From NCBI GenBank assembly GCA_036513415.1, contig DATBZA010000151.1, positions 1-29,334 on the forward strand: a stretch of DNA of 29,334 nt, given 5' to 3'. The translations under genes were made by a program, and so were the position numbers. Origin of the DNA: 40CM-4-68-19 sp036513415. GTDB lineage: Bacteria; Myxococcota; Myxococcia; Myxococcales; 40CM-4-68-19. The notes below the pieces were generated by a model. It was not told the DNA's origin. It saw nothing but the letters and a program-made list of their open reading frames with translations, and searched no databases. Below are positions 8,351 through 14,945 of this stretch, in pieces. Numbering within the stretch: position 1 is the stretch's first letter; each line of letters starts with the position of its first letter.

Positions 8351-8379
8351 TTGCCCTCGACGCCCTGCGTTGCTACACA
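8351..8379 (+). promoter_or_regulatory. Candidate promoter of apt
   Basis: TTGCCC (8351-8356), exactly 17 nt, TACACA (8374-8379) preceded by TGC. If used, the mRNA starts near 8386 and carries an approximately 85-nt leader containing the hairpin at 8410-8450. Confidence 0.45.
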
Positions 8380-8409
8380 GCGCGCGGGTTTTCGGTTTCG
8401 GCCGATCCC

Positions 8410-8456
8410 ACGGCCGTTAGTCCCAACCCCCCCATGGGACTGGCGGCCGTTTTTTT
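8410..8456 (+). terminator. Intrinsic terminator hairpin with T-run, just upstream of apt (possible attenuator)
   Basis: ACGGCCG (8410-8416) pairs with CGGCCGT (8444-8450) and AGTCCCA (8419-8425) with TGGGACT (8435-8441). The two intervening T·G positions can wobble-pair. Seven T follow (8450-8456). The apt ribosome site AGGAGA begins at the very next base. A further CGGCCG at 8399-8404 can pair with 8411-8416 instead, which would break the terminator. It ends the surE-nlpD transcript, regulates apt, or both. Confidence 0.85.
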
Positions 8457-8470
8457 AGGAGAATGCCCGC

Positions 8471-8998
8471 ATGCCTTCACTCGACGAAGCGCGCGCGCTC
8501 ATCCGCGACGTCCCCGATTTCCCCCAGCCCGGGATCCTCTTCAAGGACATCACGCCGGTCCTGGGCGACGCGAAAGCCCTGCAGGCCGTCCTCGGCGCGC
8601 TCGAGGAGCGGCTGCGCGGGCGCGGATTCGACCGCATCCTGGCCATCGAGTCGCGTGGCTTCGTCTTTGGGGCCGCTCTCGCCGATCGCCTGAAGATCGG
8701 GTTCGCGCCGGTTCGCAAGCTCGGGAAGCTCCCGTACAGGACGGATCGGATCGAGTACGCGCTCGAGTACGGCAAGGGCACGCTGGAGGCGCACGTGGAC
8801 GCGGTCCGGCCCGGCGAGAAGGTGGCGGTGGTCGATGACCTGCTTGCGACCGGCGGCACCGCCTGGGGCGCGGGCCAGTTGGTGAAGAAGCAGAGGGGCG
8901 AGGTCGGCGTGTTCCTGTTCGTAATCGAGCTCGCGTTCCTCAAGGGCCGCGAACGGCTCGAGGAAACCTGTCCCGTCGAAGCGCTGTTTGCCTACTGA
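8471..8998 (+). CDS. apt: Adenine phosphoribosyltransferase
   Basis: Salvages adenine with PRPP to AMP; cytoplasmic homodimer. The 175 residues show the family order: IRDVPDFPQPGILFKDITP near the start, ESRGFVFG, the RKLGKLPY flexible-loop region, EYALEYGKGTLE, and the PRPP motif VAVVDDLLATGGTA. AGGAGA (8457-8462) sits 8 nt before the ATG. It is the first gene after a strong terminator-like hairpin and is followed by the tRNA-Arg gene, so it is probably expressed alone. Confidence 0.97.
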   Translation: MPSLDEARALIRDVPDFPQPGILFKDITPVLGDAKALQAVLGALEERLRGRGFDRILAIESRGFVFGAALADRLKIGFAPVRKLGKLPYRTDRIEYALEYGKGTLEAHVDAVRPGEKVAVVDDLLATGGTAWGAGQLVKKQRGEVGVFLFVIELAFLKGRERLEETCPVEALFAY

Positions 8999-9002
8999 GG
9001 CG

Positions 9003-9031
9003 TCGCCCCCCCGCGGAAGTTGCGCTAGATT
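9003..9031 (+). promoter_or_regulatory. Candidate promoter of the tRNA-Arg gene
   Basis: TCGCCC (9003-9008), 17 nt, TAGATT (9026-9031), 22 nt before the mature tRNA 5' end. This leaves a short leader for RNase P to remove. Confidence 0.5.
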
Positions 9032-9053
9032 CCCGCCGCGTCGTCGGTCCAGG

Positions 9054-9130
9054 GCGCCCATAGCTCAGGTGGATAGAGCGGCGGTTTCCTAAACCGCAGG
9101 CCACAGGTTCGAGTCCTGTTGGGCGCACCA
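9054..9130 (+). tRNA. tRNA-Arg (anticodon CCU), CCA encoded
   Basis: A complete 77-nt cloverleaf. The acceptor stem GCGCCCA pairs with TGGGCGC. The D arm is GCTC-AGGTGGATA-GAGC. The anticodon arm is GCGGT-TTCCTAA-ACCGC, giving CCT (CCU). The variable loop is AGGCC. The T arm is ACAGG-TTCGAGT-CCTGT. Discriminator A and CCA are encoded at 9127-9130. It reads AGG codons. The roughly 1 kb downstream holds small orphan genes, as often seen at tRNA integration sites, but I find no repeated 3' end. Confidence 0.97.
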
Positions 9131-9340
9131 ACTCAATCACGCCCCAGCACCAGGCCACGCCGGTGGTCGTCAGATTACGAAACCGTATACAGGGGCTCTG
9201 TTCGTGCCGGGTGTAGTGCAGCGCACGGTCGCGACCCGGTCCGTGGCGGGCGCGATCCAGGGGTGCTCAGGGTGCCAACGACCTCTGGGCGCCCCGCTTT
9301 TTCCATCGGCGCCCCTTTCACTGCAACGAGTACGGCCAAC
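9131..9340. other. Non-coding gap between tRNA-Arg and small orphan genes
   Basis: No convincing ORF. GGGGCGCC occurs twice around a T-rich stretch (9290-9320) and could form a weak terminator for the minus-strand genes ending at 9341. I looked for a copy of the tRNA 3' end that would mark an attachment site and found none. Confidence 0.4.
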
Positions 9341-9595
9341 CTAGCCCGGGTCGGGCAGGAATCGCTCGAACTCATTCACGTCGAACTCGCTCATCAGCGT
9401 CGCGAACGTGATCACCGTATCCTTCAGCGCTGGGAACATGTCCTTCAGGAGCTCTTCCACCTGCCAAGCCAGTGCTGAAGGGTTCGCGACGCGGATCCAC
9501 TTGCCACCGGGGAACCGCACTCCCTGGGCGATGAGCGCCACCGCGGGGATCTTGCCGTTCAGGTAGTACGCCGTTTCGTCGGCCACCCTCGGCAT
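9341..9595 (-). CDS. Hypothetical protein, 84 aa
   Basis: Not recognised. The protein begins MPRVADETAYYLNGKIPAV. It has a hydrophobic strand (AVALIAQGVRF), a central amphipathic helix (SALAWQVEELLKDMF), a TVITFATLMSEFD segment and an acidic end, which looks like a small folded domain rather than noise. AGAGGG lies 5 nt before the ATG. The start is embedded in the 3' end of the upstream minus-strand gene in another frame, a typical overlap of compact mobile DNA. Codon third positions are less GC-biased than in the housekeeping genes. Phage or island origin is inference. Confidence 0.55.
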   Translation of the reverse strand: MPRVADETAYYLNGKIPAVALIAQGVRFPGGKWIRVANPSALAWQVEELLKDMFPALKDTVITFATLMSEFDVNEFERFLPDPG

Positions 9596-9783
9596 CGGTG
9601 CCCTCTACCCCCCAGGAAGTCGGCAACGCCTTTGCGGAGAGTTTGGGACTGGTAGGTCGTGCCGCGCTGTACGTGGGCGCCCTTACGTCGATTGCCGGAC
9701 ACGAAAGACGACGCGGGAGTCCGCTTCCGGACGGCGATAGGGTGCGTCTTCACTTGCAGTCCCTGGCACCTGTGCTCCCCCAT
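9559..9783 (-). CDS. Hypothetical small basic protein, 74 aa
   Basis: Not recognised. I start at ATG 9783 because GGGAGG (9795-9790 on this strand) lies exactly 6 nt upstream, one of the best ribosome sites in the window. The product is strongly basic (KTHPIAVRKRTP, GNRRKGAHVQRG), with a central TYQSQTLRKGVADFLGG segment, and could bind nucleic acid. It overlaps the 84-aa gene start by 37 bp in another frame, so the two probably form one operon pointing at the tRNA. A TTG (9789) or GTG (9753) start is possible. Confidence 0.5.
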   Translation of the reverse strand: MGEHRCQGLQVKTHPIAVRKRTPASSFVSGNRRKGAHVQRGTTYQSQTLRKGVADFLGGRGHRCRGWPTKRRTT

Positions 9784-9800
9784 ACACAACCTCCCGAGCG

Positions 9801-10109
9801 GTGGCTCAGGCCTCTGTCACGGCGGACGCGGAGATGCAGCGCCGGGAGCGGCAGGCCATGCAGGTCGTGATGTGCGAGTCCACCGCCAGCGTCCCCCCGG
9901 AGATCCTGCAGACGGTACAGCAGCACATCGAGGAGATGGCCCGGGCCTTGGGGCAGGTTGACCCGCAGAGTCCTATTTGGGCCTCGCTACGCGAGAGCGG
10001 CCTCAGGGTTGAGGTGCTGGGCTGGAAGTTCGGGATCAGCGTGCAGCCTGACAAGCTAGTGCTCACCGAGGCGGCGCCCGTTCCGCCGCAGGTTGCCGAG
10101 AACGCGTAG
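9801..10109 (+). CDS. Hypothetical protein, up to 102 aa
   Basis: Not recognised. The open frame from GTG 9801 includes a predicted helix (PPEILQTVQQHIEEMARALG), then ESGLRVEVLGWKFGISVQPD, which reads as a beta hairpin, and a Pro/Ala tail. The 9801 start lacks a ribosome site and sits on the promoter side of the divergent 74-aa gene. ATG 9858, with GGGAG 9 nt upstream, is a reasonable alternative giving 83 residues. The residue pattern looks like a real soluble protein, but it could be a remnant. Confidence 0.45.
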   Translation: MAQASVTADAEMQRRERQAMQVVMCESTASVPPEILQTVQQHIEEMARALGQVDPQSPIWASLRESGLRVEVLGWKFGISVQPDKLVLTEAAPVPPQVAENA

Positions 10110-10148
10110 GGGCCAGCACAAGCTCGTCCGGCGTGATAGCTGACGGGC

Positions 10149-11531
10149 GTGCAGCCCGATCCGAAGACCGTTCCCGCCGACGTGATGGCCGTGTTGCGCA
10201 CGCTGCGCGGCGCGTCCAGGCAGGCATGGCTCGCCGGCGGGGCGGTGCGAGACATCCTCTGTGGAGCCGCGGCGCAAGACTTCGACGTGGCGACCGACGC
10301 CCTGCCGGAGCAAGTGGTCCGGCTGTTTCCCAGGGTCATTCCCACAGGAATGCAGCACGGCACCGTGACGGTGCTCTCCGGGGAGCACAAGGTGGAGGTG
10401 ACCACCTTTCGCGGCGAGGGCCGCTATCTCGACGGCCGGCGGCCGAGCTCCGTCACCTTCCTCGCCGACATCGAGGGAGACCTGGCGCGCCGCGATTTCA
10501 CGGTGAACGCCATCGCCTGGGACCCCATCGCCGGCGTACTGCGCGATCCGTTCTCCGGTGTCGAAGACCTGCGGCGGCGCCGGCTGCGGGCCGTCGGCGA
10601 CCCCCTGACGCGCTTTCGCGAGGACGGGTTGCGGCCGCTGCGAGCGGTGCGATTCGCCTCCACGCTCCGCCTCGCGCTCGACCCGCCTACCCGGCTCGCC
10701 ATTCCGCAGGCGCTGGACGTGTTCGCGAGAGTCGCGATGGAGCGGGTGCGCGACGAGCTGATCAAGCTGCTCGTTCGCGGCGCGCCGCCCAGCCGCGGCC
10801 TGCGCTTGCTGCTGCGCTCCGGACTCTTGGCCCGGATCGTACCCGAGCTGCTGGAGTCCGTGAACTTCGCCCAGAATCGCTATCACCGCTGGGACGTGTG
10901 GCGACATACTCTCCGCTGCGTAGACGCCGCGCCGCCCGACCTGGTCGTGCGCCTCGCGGCGCTGCTGCACGACGTGGCCAAGCCGCGCAGCGCCGCACCC
11001 AAGGAAGGCGCGCCGGGCGAGAACACCTTCTACGATCACGAGAAGCTCGGCGCCCGGCTGGCGACCGATATCTTGCAGCGGCTGAAGTTTCCCCGGCGCG
11101 AGACCGAGCGCGTCGCGCTGCTGGTCGCGGAGCACAACTGGCACTACCTGCCGGAGTGGAACGACGCTACCGTGCGCCGGGTGCTGGCGCGCATCGGGCC
11201 CGAAGAGCTTCCGGCGCTCTGGAAGCTGCGGCGCGCCGATCTGAACGCGCGGGGCCGCCTGGTCGAGGAGGGACTCGCAAACCAGGCCGCGGCGGAAACG
11301 CGTTTCCAGCGCGAGATCGATCGCGCTTCAGCCCTCAAGGTCACGGACCTGGCGATCGGCGGCGAGGACGTCATGCGCGAGCTGCGGATCGGACCTGGAC
11401 GCCAGGTCGGTGAAGTGCTGGCTTGTCTCCTCGACCGCGTCCTCGATGATCCGGATCTGAACACCCGCGAAAGGCTCATCCGACTTCTGCCGGAGGTGGC
11501 CGGGAAGTTATCCACAAACAATTCACAGTGA
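10149..11531 (+). CDS. tRNA nucleotidyltransferase / poly(A) polymerase family protein with HD domain
   Basis: Class II nucleotidyltransferase, adding CCA or A residues to RNA 3' ends. The 460 residues hold the head motif LAGGAVRDILCG, metal ligands in DFDVATDA, RRDFTVNAIAWD, and the neck EDGLRPLRAVRFA. An HD domain follows (about 240-370: WRHTLRCVD, LLHDVAKP, DHEKLGARLA, AEHNWHY), as in bacterial CCA enzymes with phosphatase/phosphodiesterase activity. Since the local tRNA encodes its CCA, the enzyme would repair ends, or act as an A-adding enzyme; sequence alone does not decide. The GTG start follows TAGCTG by 6 nt with no ribosome site. A perfect DnaA box lies in its last codons. Confidence 0.9.
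   Translation: MQPDPKTVPADVMAVLRTLRGASRQAWLAGGAVRDILCGAAAQDFDVATDALPEQVVRLFPRVIPTGMQHGTVTVLSGEHKVEVTTFRGEGRYLDGRRPSSVTFLADIEGDLARRDFTVNAIAWDPIAGVLRDPFSGVEDLRRRRLRAVGDPLTRFREDGLRPLRAVRFASTLRLALDPPTRLAIPQALDVFARVAMERVRDELIKLLVRGAPPSRGLRLLLRSGLLARIVPELLESVNFAQNRYHRWDVWRHTLRCVDAAPPDLVVRLAALLHDVAKPRSAAPKEGAPGENTFYDHEKLGARLATDILQRLKFPRRETERVALLVAEHNWHYLPEWNDATVRRVLARIGPEELPALWKLRRADLNARGRLVEEGLANQAAAETRFQREIDRASALKVTDLAIGGEDVMRELRIGPGRQVGEVLACLLDRVLDDPDLNTRERLIRLLPEVAGKLSTNNSQ
11508..11516 (+). promoter_or_regulatory. Perfect DnaA-box consensus (TTATCCACA)
   Basis: TTATCCACA lies in the last codons of the nucleotidyltransferase gene. In GC-rich DNA such a 9-mer is rare. Two weaker inverse sites, TGTGGACAG (11711-11719) and TGTGGACGG (11722-11730), lie 11 nt apart downstream. 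Confidence 0.45.
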
Positions 11532-11825
11532 GCTCCGCCGTCTGGGCGGAATTCTGCGTGCTCCAACGGATGCGACATGTGGGTGTGAATGTGTGGCCGC
11601 TGGAAACTGTCGAAAGTCCCAAGGAGTAGGACGTGGTTGGAGTACCCGCCAACGCGTCCATGCGGCCGGTCCGGGCGATGGCAACATTGCGGCCGCGGGA
11701 GGAAGCACCCTGTGGACAGGATGTGGACGGTGGAGGGGCGACAGGGCGCTGGAACGCACGGCCCCAAGCGAGGAGGGGGCGAGCGCGCGCCTTTCCGGAC
11801 GGCTGACCGAGTGCTAGACTCCCCG
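11532..11825. other. 294-bp intergenic region with possible DnaA sites and a kinase promoter
   Basis: No credible gene: the frame that continues the kinase ORF upstream (from 11589) reads Arg/Trp/Gly-rich text with no domain. It holds the two TGTGGAC sites and, at its end, the candidate promoter at 11792-11820. Confidence 0.5.
11792..11820 (+). promoter_or_regulatory. Candidate promoter of the REC-histidine kinase gene
   Basis: TTTCCG (11792-11797), 17 nt, TAGACT (11815-11820). An in-frame ATG lies 5 nt further on (11826), so the mRNA could be leaderless. Confidence 0.5.
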
Positions 11826-13151
11826 ATGCGCGACCTACGGGCCCCACTGCAACCCGGACGTTCCACGATGGCCGAACAGGTACCCCCGCCTCAACCGCGC
11901 ATCCTCTACATCGAGGACAATCCGGAAAGCCGGACCTTGGTGCGGAATGTCCTGGAAGCGCGCGGATTCGACGTCCTCGAGGCCTCGGACGGCATCGCGG
12001 GGATCGACCTGGCAATCTCCGCGCACCCCGACCTGATCCTTTGCGACATCGAGATGCCCGGCATCGACGGGTACGAGACGGCCACCCGCCTGCGCTCTTA
12101 CCGGGGACTGGACGGGTGCCCCATCGTGGTGCTGACGTCGCACGGCGATCGCGGCCTCTCTCTGAGCATCGGTTGCGACGGCTACATCGAGAAGCCGATC
12201 GACGTGGAGAAGTTCCCCGGCCAGCTCCGCGAGTTCCTCAAGGGCAAGCGCGAGAAGGTCAAGACCACCGAGGAGCGGCGCTACCTGCGCGAGTATTCGC
12301 AATCGCTGGTCGAGCGGCTCGAGGCTACGGTGCGGGAGCTGACTGCTGCCAACTCGCGGCTCCGGGCGGCCGCGCGCAGCAAGACCGAGTTCATGCAGAA
12401 CCTGTCTCACGAGCTGGCCACGCCGCTCACGCCCATCACCGGCTACCTCAAGATCCTGAAATCCGAGAAGACGGGTCCGCTCAGCGAGCCGCAGCGCAAG
12501 ATCCTCGACTCGATGCAGACCGCGTCCGAGCGGCTCTCGCGCACCATCGACAACCTGGTCGATTTCGCCACCCTCGAGAGCGGCGGGTATGCCATCCACC
12601 GGGACAACTTCGATCCGATCGCCGCGACCAAGGCGGTGGTGGACGAGGAGAAGCCCAAGGCGAAGGCGCGGCGGATCACGCTCGAGTTGGTCGCGGATGC
12701 CCTGCCGGAGATCGGCTGGGGGGACGAGCGCAAGCTGAAGCAGGCCCTCGCCAACGTGCTGGACAACGCCATCAAGTTCAGCCCGCACGGCAGCAACGTG
12801 CTGCTGCGCGTCACGCTCGACCGCCAGCGGCTCGGCTTCGAGGTCTACGACCAGGGCGAAGGCATGCTTGCGGACGAGGCCGAGAAGGTGTTCGACCCGT
12901 TCTTCCACGCTGACCGCGTGGGCGAGGAGCGGGCGCCGGGCGCCGGTCTCGGGCTCCCCGTGGCGAAGCAGATCGTCGAGGCGCACGGCGGCAGGATCTC
13001 CGCGGAGAGCCCGCCGAAGAACCAGCCCGACTCGAAGCACCACTTTTCAGGAACCAAGGTGTCGTTCTGGATTCCCCTGCGGGCGCAGGCCCCCCGCGAA
13101 CCGCACCCCGCGCCCTTCCACGAGAGTGCGCCCGAGGGCGGAACTTCGTAG
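11826..13151 (+). CDS. Hybrid signalling protein: N-terminal receiver plus histidine kinase
   Basis: A soluble two-component protein whose receiver domain replaces a sensor. The receiver (about 25-140) has RILYIEDN, phospho-acceptor D74 (LILCDIEMPGIDGYE), VVLTS and the conserved Lys in YIEKP. A coiled coil (about 150-185) leads to the H box with H195 (FMQNLSHELATPLTPI), and the ATPase has ANVLDNAIKFSP (N), DQGEGM (G1), FDPFF (F) and GAGLGLPVAKQIVEAHGG (G2). All catalytic residues are present. No output domain, PAS or membrane segment is seen, so it probably receives phosphate from another kinase. Start 11826 follows the promoter geometry; ATG 11868 (427 aa) is an alternative. The TAG stop is part of the mnmA -10 element. 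Confidence 0.93.
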   Translation: MRDLRAPLQPGRSTMAEQVPPPQPRILYIEDNPESRTLVRNVLEARGFDVLEASDGIAGIDLAISAHPDLILCDIEMPGIDGYETATRLRSYRGLDGCPIVVLTSHGDRGLSLSIGCDGYIEKPIDVEKFPGQLREFLKGKREKVKTTEERRYLREYSQSLVERLEATVRELTAANSRLRAAARSKTEFMQNLSHELATPLTPITGYLKILKSEKTGPLSEPQRKILDSMQTASERLSRTIDNLVDFATLESGGYAIHRDNFDPIAATKAVVDEEKPKAKARRITLELVADALPEIGWGDERKLKQALANVLDNAIKFSPHGSNVLLRVTLDRQRLGFEVYDQGEGMLADEAEKVFDPFFHADRVGEERAPGAGLGLPVAKQIVEAHGGRISAESPPKNQPDSKHHFSGTKVSFWIPLRAQAPREPHPAPFHESAPEGGTS

Positions 13152-13154
13152 ACT
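13149..13154 (+). promoter_or_regulatory. Candidate -10 element of mnmA
   Basis: TAGACT, whose first three bases are the upstream kinase stop codon, lies 7 nt before the mnmA GTG with the same GCGCGCC spacer as surE. The -35 region (GTGCGC at 13126-13131) is poor. Confidence 0.4.
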
Positions 13155-13161
13155 GCGCGCC

Positions 13162-14226
13162 GTGCTTTCCATGGTTGCCATGTCCGGAGGGGTGGACTCC
13201 TCCGTGGCCGCCGCCTTGAGCGCCGGCGCCCGGGGGCCTGAAGCCTGCGTCGGCGTGGCGATGCGGTTGTACTCGACGGCCGAGGATGCAGTGCGCACCG
13301 GGCGGACGTGCTGCGCGCCGGACGACCTCTACGACGCGCGGCGCGCGGCATCCGCCTTGGGCATCCGGTTCTTCGTCTACGATGCGCAGGAGCGGTTCCG
13401 CGACCAGGTGATCGAGCCCTTCATCGCGGCATATGCGCAGGGTGAGACCCCGAATCCGTGCGTCCGCTGCAACGATCACGTCAAGTTCGACTGGCTGCTG
13501 GACCGCGCGCGCAAGCTGGGCGCCTCAGAGTTGGTGACCGGACACTATGCCCGGGTCGAGGTCCGCGATGGCCGCCATCGCCTGCTCCGCGCTCTGGACG
13601 CCTCCAAGGACCAGAGCTACTTCCTGCACGGATTGACGCAGGACGAGCTGGCCTTCGCGCGGTTCCCGCTGGGCGACCTGACGAAAACCGAGGTGCGGTC
13701 CATGGCGCGCGCGCTGGGGCTCCCCAACGCCGACAAGCCGGAGAGCATGGAAGTCTGCTTCGTCGCGGGCACTGCTCTTCCGGCCTTCCTGGAAGCGCAT
13801 GGAGTCGCGCCCGCGCAGGGCGAGATCGTGGACCTGTCCGGGCAGGTGCTCGGCACGCATCATGGCGTCCATCGCTACACCGTCGGCCAGCGGCGCGGAC
13901 TGGGCGCAGGGTTCAAGCTGCCCCTGTACGTCGCGGCCCTCGACGCAGCGCGGCAGCGGGTGGTCGTGGGCCCGCGCGAGGAGGTCGAGCGCCGTGACTT
14001 CCGCGCGCTTCGCCCGTCCTGGGTGGACTCGGCGCCTGCCTCCGGAACGCGCTGCGAAGTCCAGATCCGCCACCGGGGCAAGCCCCTCCAGGCGGTCCTG
14101 GACCCCTCGGGCAGTGAAGTAGAGGTGAAGCTGCTCGAGCCTGCTCTCGGCGTGGCCCCCGGCCAGAGCGCCGTCTTCTACCGGGGCGACGAAGTCCTCG
14201 GCGGCGCCACGATCACCGCAAACTGA
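13162..14226 (+). CDS. mnmA: tRNA-specific 2-thiouridylase MnmA
   Basis: Makes 2-thiouridine at U34 of Lys, Glu and Gln tRNAs, activating the base with ATP and taking sulfur as a persulfide. The PP-loop MSGGVDSS is near the N-terminus. The catalytic Cys is in TPNPCVRCNDHVKF and the second in MEVCFVAG, both present. Also seen are ALDASKDQSYFLHGL, the HRYTVGQRRGLG domain and a C-terminal beta barrel. GTG 13162 gives 354 residues; ATG 13171 gives 351. No ribosome site precedes either, but TAGACT lies 7 nt before the GTG, consistent with a leaderless message. It is convergent with the MqsA-like gene. Confidence 0.95.
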   Translation: MLSMVAMSGGVDSSVAAALSAGARGPEACVGVAMRLYSTAEDAVRTGRTCCAPDDLYDARRAASALGIRFFVYDAQERFRDQVIEPFIAAYAQGETPNPCVRCNDHVKFDWLLDRARKLGASELVTGHYARVEVRDGRHRLLRALDASKDQSYFLHGLTQDELAFARFPLGDLTKTEVRSMARALGLPNADKPESMEVCFVAGTALPAFLEAHGVAPAQGEIVDLSGQVLGTHHGVHRYTVGQRRGLGAGFKLPLYVAALDAARQRVVVGPREEVERRDFRALRPSWVDSAPASGTRCEVQIRHRGKPLQAVLDPSGSEVEVKLLEPALGVAPGQSAVFYRGDEVLGGATITAN

Positions 14227-14228
14227 TC

Positions 14229-14411
14229 CTTCAGATCAAACGCCGAGCACGCCGAGCACGCCAAGGTTGAAACGTAGACTGAAGGAATCATTTTTTGGGT
14301 TGGGTTGATGCGAACCCGACCGGTCGGAGCAACTCCGAGCGTCACGGCTGGCAAGATGATCAGACCCCCCAAATCTCGGCGTGCTCGGCGTGCTCGGCGT
14401 TTGATCTGAAG
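14229..14411. repeat. 183-bp element: two perfect 34-nt inverted arms with 9-nt internal period
   Basis: Arm 14229-14262 is the exact reverse complement of arm 14378-14411, separated by 115 nt. Each arm starts at its outer edge with CTTCAGATCAAA and continues with repeats of ACGCCGAGC: about 2.6 copies on the left and 3 on the right. The element fills the space between two convergent genes, 2 bp after the mnmA stop and 9 bp from the MqsA-like stop. No target duplication is obvious. It could be a small non-autonomous mobile element or a long bidirectional terminator. The centre has no ORF and includes a TTTTTT at 14290. Confidence 0.85.
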
Positions 14412-14420
14412 ATTGTGCTT

Positions 14421-14945
14421 TCAGGCCGATGCGGGGGTGGTGTGGGCGGCGGAGCCGAACTGGAGGGCTTTCGCGGCCTGGCCCAACCCGTCGACCAGGT
14501 GGAGGCGGACCCTGCGCGCCAGCGTCCTTGGCTCGCGGAGCACTCCCAGGCAGTCCAGCGTGGAGGGGCGCTGCTCGAACTTCCCCAGCACCAGCGAGCG
14601 GAGCACCGCGTGCGCGCGGAGGTCCACGGGCCAGTCCCCACGCTCCCAGTAGCCGATGAATTCCTCCGGCACGTCGAGGATGTGTGCCAGGCCCTGGGCG
14701 TCCAGCGCGAGCGCCTTGCGCAGGTACTTGAAGGCTTCCTTCTCCCGGATGCCGGCCTTGGCCAGCTCCACGGCGACCCGCAGCTCGAACAGCTTCAGGT
14801 CATGACCCTGGATCACGATCTGGCCGCAGGCCTGGCACTTCTCCGCCGGGAGCTGGGCGGTGAAGGTGTGGCCGCAGGCGTCGATGGTGTCGTCGAGCGT
14901 GATGGCCACGATCTTCTGCCCCTCGCATCGATCGCATGTCTTCAT
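14421..14945 (-). CDS. MqsA-like zinc-finger and HTH regulator without an adjacent toxin
   Basis: Resembles the MqsA/YgiT class of antitoxin-regulators. The N-terminal zinc-binding half has C4-x2-C7 and C37-x2-C40. The C-terminal half is a Xre-type helix-turn-helix (about 70-120), with ALALDAQGLAHILDVPEEF and YWERGDWPVD as the recognition region. GGGAGG 6 nt upstream supports ATG 14945; a longer frame to 15035 adds non-conserved residues. At 174 aa it is longer than classical MqsA because of a roughly 50-residue tail. No MqsR- or HigB-like gene is next to it on either side, so it is probably a stand-alone repressor or an orphan antitoxin. Confidence 0.75.
   Translation of the reverse strand: MKTCDRCEGQKIVAITLDDTIDACGHTFTAQLPAEKCQACGQIVIQGHDLKLFELRVAVELAKAGIREKEAFKYLRKALALDAQGLAHILDVPEEFIGYWERGDWPVDLRAHAVLRSLVLGKFEQRPSTLDCLGVLREPRTLARRVRLHLVDGLGQAAKALQFGSAAHTTPASA

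Noticed and set aside
8940..9158. 72-codon minus-strand ORF across the tRNA
   Set aside because: It is the antisense of the apt 3' end and the tRNA, a common false ORF at tRNA genes.
9054..10130. Prophage or integrative element at tRNA-Arg
   Set aside because: No integrase, no duplicated tRNA 3' end and no phage structural gene; kept only as a patch of orphan genes.
10133..11413. 426-codon frame overlapping the nucleotidyltransferase gene
   Set aside because: Low-complexity Arg/Ala text with no motifs; the real frame carries all the family signatures.
11508..11825. Chromosomal replication origin
   Set aside because: Only one perfect DnaA box, no AT-rich unwinding region and none of the usual origin genes nearby.
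14229..14411. CRISPR or toxin-RNA array suggested by the repeated ACGCCGAGC units
   Set aside because: The 9-nt units are contiguous without spacers and the two arms are inverted, not direct.
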